Assembly: GCA_018398575.1 (NCBI GenBank)
Contig: JAGTXZ010000002.1
Span: 2,501 to 66,500 of the forward strand
Reading direction: 5' to 3'
DNA length: 64,000 nucleotides
DNA from: Ampelomyces quisqualis
Lineage: Eukaryota; Ascomycota; Dothideomycetes; Pleosporales; Phaeosphaeriaceae
How positions within the stretch are numbered: position 1 is the stretch's first letter; every line of letters begins with the position of its first letter. Positions 22,021 to 33,349 of this stretch are shown here, one piece after another. The notes beneath the pieces were generated by a model, which saw only the letters and a list, made by a program, of their open reading frames with translations, ran no database searches and was not told the DNA's origin. Made by a program: the position numbers and the translations under genes.

Positions 22021-25000
22021 AGTACTGTTAAAATTAAAGAATTTTTTAACAAAAATTATTCAAAGAATATTAGATTACAACTAAGTATATTTTAGACAGA
22101 AGTAAGCTTATATATATACTACTTGTAATGTCTTTGTAAAAATAAAAATAAAAAACTAAGATTTCTAAACTAGAGATTTTTAAAAAAACCTAAAGCCTAT
22201 ATCTATTCTATATTAAATTCTAATATAACTAAAGTCTTATCTACTACCTTTTAGTATAAATAGGCTTATCTATAGATAAATAGTTAAGTAATTAGTTTTA
22301 GTTTATTTTATTAATAAGCTTTATATTTAAATCTTAGAAAAATAATAGTATTTTAAATATCTTAATTTGCAAACAGAAATAAATAAAAACTTAAAATTTA
22401 TAACAAAAGAGTTTTAAAGAAACTTAAGCCTATATCTATACTATATTATAATATAATATAACTAAAATCTTATCTACTACCTCTTAACAAAGATACACTT
22501 AGATAAAGATAAAAAGTTAAGTAAATAGCTCTAGTTTAAAGTCTAAAAAGAATAATACTATTTTTAATAGTTTAATTTGTAAACAAATATAAAAAAAAAC
22601 TATTAACTTTAAAACTAGAGATTTTAAAAAAACTTAAGTAGAGAATACGTCTAGTTACATAGTCTTTTATCTAATATCTATATAACTTAGGCCTAGTTAG
22701 AACTAATATTATACTTCTACTCTAAAAATTGTTTTATAATTAATTCTAAAAAAGGTAACTAGTTAGCCTATACTTAGTAATTATAAATTCCTATATTTAG
22801 TAGTACTAAAGAAGTTACGTAAGCTTCTTTCTTAATTTACCTAAGAAAGCTTTTTATACTTAGTTAGAATAGTTTTTCTCTTTTTAATTATTTCTATTTT
22901 AGGTTGTATCTAGAATAAAATATAGGCCTTAGTAGCTATTTTATTTATAATATCTATTTTTTTAGTTATATATATCCTTAAAGTAGCTAGTAGGTTAGAA
23001 GTTACTAGTAAGTCTAAGGTAGCTAGTAAGTTTAAGGTAGCTAGTAAGTTTAAGGTAGCTAGTAAGTTTAGAGTAGCTAAGGTAGCTAGTAGGTTAAGGT
23101 AGCTAATAGAATAAAAGTTACTACTATATTTTAGGCTCTTATAAATTTAAAATACCTAGTTAGTTAAAGAAAGCTTTTTATACTTAGTTAGAATAGTTTT
23201 CCTCTTTTTAATTATTCTTATTTTAGCTTATATCTAGAATTTAATATAGGCCTAGGTAGCTAGTAAGTATAAAGTTACTAGTACGTTTAGAGTAGGTAGT
23301 AGGTTTAAGGTAGCTTTAGTTAATTATAATAGTACTCTTAATATGTAATTAAGTTAAGTAAATATTAGAAAAAAAATTATAAACTTTATTTTTTCTAGAT
23401 AGTAGTAATCTTATATCTTACTATATCTTAATCTAATATTTATAATAACTTATCTACTCTTATATATAGAGACTTATATAAGTATAAAGTATAAAATAGA
23501 TAATTTTTGTTTATTTAATATAAAAGTGTTAGTCTTTTTCCTAAAATTATAAAACTATTCTTATTATTTTAGAATCTTTCTATAAGAATTTAGACAAAAA
23601 TTTAAATTATTAAATTATAGAATTCTATTTAGAGTTATAATATCTCTTATACGTCTAACTACTATGATATAAAAATATGTTACCTTTCTATTAGTAAAAA
23701 TAAACTTATATTAGTCTTAGTAAATAGAATAATAAATTCTAGTTTATCTTAAACATAGTACCTATTATATTAGTTAATAAAGAATAATTATAATTACTTT
23801 ACTATATTCTTATTTTCTAGTACTTATTAAATACAAATATTAGTAGGCTTTTTAAAGTTATATATATAGAAGTATTACTATATTAGATTATACTCTTACT
23901 ACTTTTTTAAACTAATAATAAAAATAAGAAAAAGAAAAGAAAATAAAAAACAAAAGATTCTTAACAGCAAAGTTAGTATATATATCTAATATTACTAAAC
24001 CTTAAAATTATATAATTCTTTATAAGTATTAGAAAGCTTACTTTTACTAAGAAAAAAAATATTATTAGTTGTAAGCTTTACTCTTTTTATTATGCAGAAA
24101 TTATTTTCTATTATTAGTATTATTACTTAGTAGAATATACTAATTAAGACTAGAGAAAGACTCTAATACTAAAATAGTAATAAAGTATAGTTTATAATAA
24201 GCTAGTATTTACTTATTATAATAATATAAAAAGATAGTTAATAAAGATTACTTTCTTCTAGTATCACTTAAGAAAAGAAAGGTATAGATCTAGAGATTTT
24301 TAGTATTTCTAGCTTATATAGATACTTAACTTAAACTAGGCTAGATCTAATATACTATAGATAGAATAAAGATAGTACTAGTATAAAACTTATATAAGTA
24401 GCTTTTTTAGTATAGATTCTATTAGTTTCTAGTAAACTTTATATAATACTAGTTAAAGATAGATGTTACTAGCTTCTTAGTTTAGATTATAATTTTCTTT
24501 TACTAGATATTACTAGATTTTTAGTCTATATTATTTTTTTCTATAGTAGAATTTATACAATATATTATAAATAACGTCTTAGCTTTATTAGGTAAGATTA
24601 TATTATATTAAAGTTAAAAACAATATTTTTCTAGTTTAAAATAGTTCTAGCTTTATTAGCTAAGATTATATTATATTAGAAAAATATATTTCTCTAGTTT
24701 AAAATAGAGATAAGTAGCTTAACTAGTCTATATATAATTATTATATAGTTAAAATCTATAAAATTCTAGTTTAGAAAAGATATAACAAGCTTTATAGTTA
24801 ATATAATAATAGTTTAGAGTAGAATCTATATTATACTAGTAGATAATGTAAGATTAATATACTAGTTTAGATACTATTATTTTAAAGTAAAATTTTTATT
24901 ATACTAGTATAGAACTATTCTTTCGTATTTAAAGTAAATGTAATAGAGTAAAAACTATATATTAGTAGCTCTACTTATTTAGACTATACATTATAAAAAA

Positions 25001-26005
25001 AGATATTAATAATTCTACTTATCTAGATTATCTTAGTTTGTATTAAAATTTATACTATATTAGTAATAAGAGACGTTAGTAGTTTCAAACAAATATGTTA
25101 TACTATTATTAGTAGTTTAAACATATATATTATATTTTTTTATAGTTAGAATATAACTTATATAAGTAAGAAATAGATAGTAGTAGTATTACTTATCTAG
25201 ATTATTATTATCTATATTTAGAGCTACTAGATTTTTTCTTTTTTAAATAAAAAGCTAGTAGGTTGTTAAAACTCTGTTTTCTTAACTAGTATAGTTATAT
25301 AGAATATAAGTAGGCTTAGAAAAGATATAAGTACGTAAAGTAGTAATATTAGTCTTAGCTCTAATACTTAGCTCTAACTTTTTTAAATTTATAAGAAGTT
25401 TATTTCTATATCTTAGATAAGAGAAGAATCTTCTATTAGTTATATTAAATAGAAGTTTTGTTTTACAAGCTATGTATTTCTTTATAAAAGAAAATTTATA
25501 TTTAGTTTCTACTAATCTCTTGTTCCATATAGTAGAATTTTTTTGTTATAGTAAATAAGCTAGTAATACTATTATATATAGAAGAAAAAACTATACTAGT
25601 TTTAAAAAGATATAAACAGCTCTACTAGTATAGATCTAATTATAATATATTATAAATATATATAATTTTAATATAAAAAAAAGTAGCTAGACTAGTATAG
25701 ATTATAATTAAAATTTTTTTTAGAGTTTAGGAAATATAAGTACCTTTATAATTTAGACATAATTATTCTATAAATAGAATTTAGATTATACTAGTATAGA
25801 ATAAGATTTGTAGCTTTATTAGTAGAGATAATATTATTCTATTATAGAATATTAATTCTAGTACAAAGATAGGTTATTTGTAGCTTTAATTGTATATATA
25901 ATATTATTTCATAGTTAGAATATAACTTCTACTAGTAAGAAATAGAAAGTAGTTGCTCTACTTATCTAGATTATATAATTTTTAGTTAAAATATATTGTT
26001 ATACA
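22021..26005. other. rDNA intergenic spacer between units 2 and 3
   Basis: Matches the other spacers up to about 23590 almost perfectly, then diverges more (many small differences from 23590 on). The 29-bp duplication seen at 1425 and 12615 is single here (near 24380). There is a 175-bp insertion at 24074-24248 and a short insertion near 25757-25785. No gene is visible. Confidence 0.85.
24074..24248. mobile_element. 175-bp TA-flanked insertion in unit 3 spacer (possible MITE)
   Basis: Units 1 and 2 read GTTGTTACTTTC here. Unit 3 reads GTTGTA, then 175 extra bases, then TTACTTTC, so the insert sits between two TA dinucleotides. Its ends, AGCTTTACTC and the complement of ...TTAATAAAGAT (ATCTTTATTAA), are weakly similar in inverted orientation. 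A small Tc1/mariner-type MITE fits, but the inverted repeat is too poor to be sure. Confidence 0.45.
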
Positions 26006-26653
26006 AGTAAAAACTAAGGCAAGTGTAACTTAGCAATTATAGGTTTATACTTTTAGTAACAGTGCGCAGGTTGCGCAACCTCTGCACTAAATTTACTTAA
26101 CCTCTAAAACCTTTTCTAACACGTTAACCCTACACTTACAAAATCAAACCTAAAGGTGTTTGCACGTTACATAAGAGGAGCAGAAAAAATCCTAATTACT
26201 TTTCTGCAGCCTATCTAAAGAAAAACAGTATAGGCTACCTATACGCTATTTTTAGTAGATTAACACGCAAAACAAGCGCTCTTGCTCAGAGGTTTAGGCA
26301 GCTTTAGCTAGTTCTTACGCGTTTGCTTCAAGTCTTGTACTTACTTACCTTGTTTTCTTGTAAGCCGCTAGCAAAGGCAACTAAGCTGGCAATTACAAGG
26401 CCTAGGCCTCTCTCTTATAGGTATTAGCAGCCAAAATTGTTATTGCAGTTATCCTGTGCCTATTGTAGGATAGAAGCCCTGTTAAATTCTAACAGGCACT
26501 ACGTAGGGTCTGTAGATTGCTAGCTCTACTATCTACTTAGCAGATCTTAGAGGACAATTACGTTGTGTATTCGCTTTTAGCGTGTTGCAGCGCAGGTTTT
26601 CTCCTCCTAAGGGCTGTATGTAGCAGAAATGGATTCTAATAGAAACGTTAGCC
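26006..26653 (+). other. 5' external transcribed spacer, unit 3, truncated
   Basis: Matches units 1 and 2 until AGAAACGTTAGCC at 26653. After that there is no rDNA similarity. The break lies 187 bp before where the 18S would begin, so unit 3 has no rRNA gene. This is the edge of the array or a rearrangement or insertion junction. Confidence 0.85.
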
Positions 26654-28150
26654 TTTTTTCTAGTAAAAAATATGCTATAGGTATAACTTACTCTATATAG
26701 CTAAAAGAAGCTGCTTAAGTTAGCAAATCTCTAGCCTTCTATAAAACTCTATACTACCTATTTTAAACAAGAGGGCAATTGAGCTGTGCAACATTAACAA
26801 TAGTAACAATAGTAATATTATTAGAAGTAGTATCTGTAGGCTTTTCTACTAGCACGTAGATATTAATTAAATCTATATATTTACTCTACACGCATTGTGC
26901 AAAATCTACCTAATTTAAAGTAACTATCTTATATTAGCTTTTACGCTTGTAAAAATTTATACTATAAAGACTATATTTAGGTATAAGCCTAAAATCTCTA
27001 GTACTATATTAGGTAGCTTAACTATATAAGACTCTGCTTTTCCTCTATTACTATAGAGTGCACGCTAAAAATAGGTTTAGGGCTAACCTTACTGTTATAT
27101 TAATAGCTTGTCTAGTCCTAATAATATTCTAGTAATAGCTAATCTTAGATTTATTGCTAGCTAACTACTATAAACAGCACGCTTATAACTTACCTAGCCT
27201 CTTCTACTTCTCTAGCTAATAGAAGGTCTGCTTAAACAACTTTTCGCGCTATAGTATACTCTAATATTATCTATATGCTCTTTTATGCGCTGTAATATAA
27301 TGCGCTGCGATTCTATACGTAGCAATAATAATAGAGTTATATTTGCTACCTATTGTAGGAGTTAAGGCCTTTTTAGTGCTAAGTGTAGTATAAAGTACTT
27401 CTATTTACTTTATAGTATTGTATATAATAGATAGGTTGAATAGTATATATATACACATTCTACTAATTAATAAGTTTGTGTTATTACTATACAATTTACT
27501 ATACAAAACACATTAGACTATAGTGTGTTATTATTGTATAGACTATAATATATTATTCTATAAAGAATATACTATATAAAGTTAGTTACTAATATTGCTT
27601 TCTTCTGCTCTAAATTGCGATTGCAAAAGATTTCTATCTTCTAAGTTACTATCTATAACTCTAAACCTATACCTTCTTTAAATAGTAACTACTCTATTCT
27701 CTTTTAAAGCATACTCTATAAGCACTTCTCTTGTACTATATCTTCTTCTAAGGATGTTTCAAGCGCAAAGTAGAAGTAAAAGTCTAGAGCTATAGTAGTT
27801 CTAACTTTAGTAACTTTCTTACTTTTAGAGGTTTTTAGTAGTAAGCAAAACTTGCAGTATATTTAGTTAGCTAAGACAGATATCTTTTAAGAAACTTGTT
27901 AGAATATTAAGGATTGCACTAGTATAGAACTGTCTAGCGTTATAGTAGTATATGTTGCGCTCTATTTAGCAAATAGCTATATCCCTAATATAGCTAGAAA
28001 GGTTGTTAGGCACGTTAAGGCATACGCTACAAGTTCTGTAACAATAGGCCTAAATAATTCTATACTGCAGGATGCCCTATTTTACTTTATTTAAGACAGA
28101 AATAGTAATATAAATAACGTTTAGCTAGGCAGATATAGATAGCAAGATAA
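26654..28150. other. AT-rich non-rDNA stretch, no recognised gene
   Basis: Begins TTTTTTCTAGTAAAAAATATG directly after the truncated rDNA. It is RIP-type sequence throughout. I could not follow a long frame with only RIP-type stops on either strand, and no terminal repeats or target duplication are evident at the junction. Confidence 0.5.
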
Positions 28151-28179
28151 GGATAGAAAACTTAAGTTACTAACTAGCG

Positions 28180-30110
28180 AGGTATAGCTCTTGTTTTGGT
28201 TTAGAAAGATATAGTTTATGCTAGACAAACTAAGCGCTGCAACACGAAAGGCTATAGAGAGCGCTGCTCTAGCCTCTTACACCTATAGTAGCCCTTTAAC
28301 TATTTACTATCTAGGGCACTTAAATAAACCTATCCTAATACTATTAGAGTATATTAAAAGAGAGTAGCTTAGAAGCAAATAGTTGCAAGTGTATAAGGTT
28401 ATAGTAGGTATAGATAGAACTGTAGATAAACAGGACAAGCAATTAATAGCTTTAATTAATATAGAGCTGCGTATAGTAGCGCAAGTTCTGCAAGAAGTTA
28501 ATAACTTTTTCTATAAGAATACACCTTAGCTATATAGAGACACTAGTTAACTACACTAGATAGGCTTCCTTTTGTACAGCCTGCTAGAAATAGGTAAGAC
28601 AAGCCTATTACTAGCTATTGCCTTCTATATTAGTTAGGCCCTAGTAATTATTAACCTACAGGGCATAGATAATGCTAGTTTAGAAGCTACTTTTACTAAT
28701 CTTCTACTTCTATGTGTTATCCTAATTAAAGATATTAATACGTGTTTAGCAGACGTTAGTCCCTATAGTAAACTAGTATAGAAGAAGCTTAAAGTATTAG
28801 AGAAATCTAAAGAGTAGGTAGATAAGGTTAAAGTAGTAGGTATAATTAAGGAGACTCTTAATTGCATAGTCTAGTAGTTTAATAAAAAGCTCCTTAAGCT
28901 TAAAGGAGCCTAGCAGAAACAGAAAGTGTTAAATAATAAGTTTGTCTGCTAGATATAGAAGTAACTGCATTTTAGTAAAATTAAAAGAGAGGATCCTTAC
29001 TATAGTTAGAGTAAATCCAGTTAGGAAAATGCTGCTGTAAACCCCTAGGAGTGTCCTTAGAGAAGCTACTACACGCTTCTAATCTTTCTAAGAGAGTAAG
29101 CCTCTAAGGACTTCTTAACGTTATTAATAGACCTGCTGCTGTTAAGAATTGTCTCCTTATAATAACTATAAATTAGCTAGAGAACCTTAACTTAGCGCTT
29201 ACCTAAGCTAGTTGCTGTAATAGTAAGTACTATATTAGCCATACTACACTAAATAGTACTAAGTAGATATTTAAGTATCTCTTTAGAGGTAACCTATATA
29301 AGAAGTATTAAATTAAGGCTATTAACTGCTTTGCGCAAGCCTTTAAGAAGTAGTTCCTAGTTAACAGCAAAATCCTAACCTATAACTTAGCGCAGTTTTG
29401 CGGATTATACTACAATTGCCTAATAGAGGCAATCTGTAACTTTTCTAGGTAGCTAAAGAAAGAAAATAATATGTTTGCCTACTCTATTACTACTGTTAAG
29501 ATTGAAGTTAACAAGCCTCGTCTCTTTAATAAGTCTCTTCTAGAAGTCTAACCTAAGGATCTGATCTAGGCTATTATACTTAGTAAGACTAATATTAAGC
29601 TAAAGGCAGATTTAAAGTAGTCTGTCTTCTTTTCTATAAACTAGTAGGGTAGTAGCACCTCTATAGATAAGCAGAAGTTAGAGTCTTCTCTTAACAGCGC
29701 ATCTACTAATAAACAGAGGTCTAGACAATTTGTTACTAACACCCCTAACTATAGGCAGGAGCCTAAAATTTCTAACAGTAACGTAAGATTATCTGTTAAT
29801 TACGTTAGCTTAAGCTATAGAGACTTTAACTTAGTAGATGTTAAGTTTAATAAGTAGCTAGAGTTTACCCTCTATAATAGGATTACGTCTATATTATGTC
29901 TACGCCCTGCGCTATATACAGAGTCTTTAGGTTCTATAGCTTCTTCTTCTTCTTTAATAATTCTGATACCTTTAGCGCCTTCAAATACTCTAATGCAGCT
30001 AGAACTTCCTTAGGCAGTACTAGATAATAGATAGCTGCAATTAGATCTAGACTTCTAGCTTATAGTATAACAAAATCTATATTCTATTTATATAGTTTTA
30101 TTTATACTAC
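28180..30110 (+). pseudogene. RIP-damaged coding relic with P-loop-like motif, unknown family
   Basis: One plus-strand frame can be followed for several hundred codons from 28180 to about 29100 if TAG and TAA are read through, and a further open frame runs from about 29380 to 30100. Near 28585 it reads LLEIGKTSLLLAIAF, which resembles a Walker A (P-loop) strand. It is followed by ALVIINLQG, resembling the next beta strand of a helicase or ATPase core. I do not see a matching Walker B/DEAH box downstream, so assignment as a second RecQ-like helicase is only a possibility. The later part is Ser/Gln-rich. Function unknown. Confidence 0.4.
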
Positions 30111-30934
30111 TAGCCTAGACCTAGATAGGCTAGTGTAGTGTTACTTATACTATATATAGCCTACAAAGTAATTATATATAATCTAATAGTAGATACTATA
30201 ACTAGATACTCTCTAATTAAATATACTATAGCCTAGAAAGAACTTCGCGCGTAGGTCTCTACTAGGATATAATAAACTACTATAAAATATTCTATTATAT
30301 ATAGCTACTAAGTGTAATCTTCTATATAGTAGCTACTAGCAGAATAAGTAAACTACTAACCCTAGGCTAACTAACCTTACGTGCTAATATAACCCTAAGT
30401 ATAAAGAAAAATATACTCTACCTAGAGACTAGAGGCTAGGCGTAGTTAGTTATATAGGTATTTAATGCAACTAGATGCGCTATAACCTATTACGCTGCAG
30501 CCTTATATAGTCTAATATAACACACTATAGCTTTATACGCTGTAATCTACTATTATATCCAATCTATATAACTAGTATCTAATGTAAAGTACTATAACTT
30601 ATTACCCTATAATATACTCTACTATACGCTTCTACTAGACTATAAGTTGGTAGCTGCTCTAGAACAGGTATAATACAAAGAGATATTAGACAAGTAGGTA
30701 GAATAGAGGCATAAGATATATTTAAAGCTTATGCTCTAGTAGTAAGAAATAGACACTCTGTGTCTTATAGTCTTGTCTACCTATCTGCTATAACACTAAC
30801 CTTCTAAGCACTATTATTCTTTAGATAAAGATAGTAGACTTCTATAACTAGTCCTACTAGATTGTATACATGTTAGTAGTCTGCAAAGAGTATAGTCTAA
30901 CTGCACTGCTATAAGCGCTAGAAGAAGAATTGTT

Positions 30935-31260
30935 ACTAGAATAGCTATTGCTACTATTGTTACTATTGCTGCTATTACTACTATTACTGCTATTGTTACT
31001 ATTGCTACTATTACTGCTATTGCTACTATTATTGCTATTGCTACTATTATTACTATTGTTACTAATATTGCTATTGTTGCTATTATTGCTATTATTGCTA
31101 TCTTAGTATTTATCCTAAGATCTATTGCTACTATTACCTCTGCTAGCACTATTACCTCTATTGCAACTATTACTACTGTTCTAAGTACTAGTATTCTAAG
31201 TCTAACCTTAATTAGTGTTGCTAGTATTCTAGCCCTAACTAGAAGCGTTAGAGCTGCTAT
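30935..31260. repeat. Degenerate trinucleotide (Asn/Ser codon) low-complexity tract
   Basis: Irregular ATTGCTACTATTACT-type repeat. On the minus strand one frame reads almost only Asn and Ser (AAT/AAC/AGT/AGC). The plus strand gives poly-Leu or Ile/Ala/Thr frames, and the 111-residue minus-strand open frame at 30814-31149 is an Ile/Ala-rich shadow of the same tract. An Asn/Ser linker of a lost protein or a simple microsatellite would both fit. A comparable Asn-rich tract lies inside the helicase relic at 59120-59168. Confidence 0.6.
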
Positions 31261-31309
31261 TAGAGCCTGCGTTATTGTTTAAGTAGCAAGGAAGATTATC
31301 TAGAGTATA

Positions 31310-32335
31310 TTCTTTGATATTAAGGTCTGTTTAGAGCACCTAAGGTATACTCTCTGCATAACCCTTAGTACTATAAAAAGAATCTACGTTAACTCTAATA
31401 TCTATATACGCTTACTAGAACTTAACTATAAAGGTAGCAACCTGCTCTATAGTGCGCTAGTAGTTATAGAAGAGCTTATTCTCCTAAGCGTATTTAATAA
31501 GGCAGTAGATAGCACTACTATACTAGGTATACAGCTTTACCTAATATACTATATCTAGGCTAGTAACGTTAAGGGTGTAGATTAGCCTAACGCGTAGGTA
31601 AGTAATAGTAAGAATAACGTAGGCTAAGTCTTGTAGAAACTAGAGGTTATCTAAGATAGTGTTGTCTATAAGGATAAGGTTGCGTAAGATACCTTATACG
31701 CCGTCTATAGTAGTAACAAGAATATTCTAAACTTTGTTACTAAGTTAGTATAATAGGTCATCCTAGGGTAAGTTGTTATAATAATTAGTAAGCTAGTTAA
31801 ATCTAACTTAGTTTGCTATAACGCTAGCTAAATACGCGTTATATAAATATATATCCTTTTTAGAAATACTATTAACCTTAAGAGTAACATAGAACGCGTA
31901 GATAGAGAACTAGGTGTTTTAGATATTATACTATAACTTAGTACTCTTGTTCTGTAGTGCTTGCTCTTTAATGCTTACTACTATAAACTAAAAATTAATA
32001 CTAGTAACTTAGTAGATAAAGCCTAGAATCTTGTTGCTAGAGTTAAGATTAGGAAGGTTAGGAGGGGTAATTATAGGCTCTCTAGGCAGAACAGCGTTTA
32101 CAGCTGCTGCAATCCTAGGCGTATATCTATACTAGTAGGTAAGGTTAATTGCGCTAGCGCCTCTAAGAGACAGGTAGGTAAATAAGGAAATAGTACGCTA
32201 GGCCTTAAATAGAGGCTTCTACTGTTCTTAGTTACTAACACTTACAAGAGGTAAGGGTTAGTTTAGGTTAGCGCAGAAAATGTAGTAGATAACCTAAACT
32301 ACTTCTGCCTTAGTAGTAGCGCCTAAATAGACTAG
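31310..32335 (+). pseudogene. RIP-damaged plus-strand coding relic, unknown family
   Basis: From about 31310 a single plus-strand frame runs to about 32335 interrupted only by TAG/TAA stops of the RIP type. It includes readable stretches such as EHLRYTLCITLSTIKRIYV and RNTINLKSNIERVDRELGV. I do not recognise a family. It ends about 175 bp before the DNA element at 32511, and I cannot tell whether it once continued beyond that insertion. Confidence 0.35.
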
Positions 32336-32510
32336 GTAGTTATAGCTTAAATATAGACTATGTAGCTCTGCTTACTTAGCTGCCTAATATACCTTATTGT
32401 GTAGAATAATATTAGGACAGCTATGCTAGTGTTACTAAGTCTTAGAGAAAACATAGTGCGTTATACACTAAATATCTGCTAGCTTAGTAAGCTCTGTAGT
32501 AAGCTGCCTA

Positions 32511-33340
32511 CGTTAGGAAAACACAACGTTAGTAACATCCGCGACATTAGCAACACTATCGAAACAGTTGACCAGACAGTTCTCGACCGTACTTAACTGT
32601 CCCTAGGGTCCCCTATTTGTTCTAGCTGCCTAATTAGACTGAAATGCTCAAATTGATCCACCTGATCCACTGGACCCACCTGCCCCACCCGCCCTAAAAT
32701 ATAGAGCTTAATTCCCTCTTTAAAACGCACTATTCAGAATTTTTATAGCTGCTCTAGTTGCTGAGATGCACGGCAGTAAAGTTTGTAACTTTTTAATGTT
32801 CTTTGCCAAGGCTTGTTTTCGCTAAAGCTCTAGCACTTTAACTAGATAATATATTATATTTTTTTTAAAGAAATAGTAACTAAAGTGTAGATTTTACTCT
32901 AGGACTATTTTATTTTAATATATTATAGTATAGGCGTTGAGACCTATTGTGTTGAACGTACTTTAAAGTTTTTTTGAAAAAGTTTATAACTTCAACGCGC
33001 TATATCTCAATAACTAGACTAGCTATTAAAATTCTGAATAGTGCATTTTCAAGAGGAGATTCTGCTCTATATTTTGTATTTTTAGGGTACTTACGTAATC
33101 ATGAAAATACAGCAATACAGTCACGTGAGTAAAATTGGCAACATTAGCAACACTGGCAACACTAGCGACACTAGCGACACAGGCGACACAGCCAACTCGC
33201 TGTCAGGTCGCTGTTAGGTTGCTAGCGACTAGAAGTGAGTAGGGCGACTTTGGCGAATTGTCTAGTAGACAGTATCGCTGTCAGGCCGCCGCGGGTCGCA
33301 GCAATTGGGCTGATTAGATCAATCTTAAATTTTCCTAACA
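32511..33340. mobile_element. TA-flanked non-autonomous DNA element, copy A (830 bp)
   Basis: The left end CGTTAGGAAAA and right end TTTTCCTAACA (CG changed to CA) form an 11-bp terminal inverted repeat, with TA at 32509-32510 and 33341-33342. A TA duplication is the mark of Tc1/mariner/pogo-type transposition. Inside are GCGACA/GCAACA short repeats near both ends and a large inner foldback. It matches copy B (46249-47094) in direct orientation at high identity but is more RIP-damaged (GGCGAC often GGCAAC or AGCGAC). It lacks about 26 bp at the left end of the inner foldback. No transposase frame is present. Confidence 0.72.
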
Positions 33341-33349
33341 TAGCCTCTT

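Noticed and set aside
30814..31149. 111-codon minus-strand frame rich in Ile, Ala and Val that looks like a membrane protein
   Set aside because: It is a shadow of a trinucleotide low-complexity tract. The other minus frame is Asn/Ser-rich, which is the usual coding form of such tracts.
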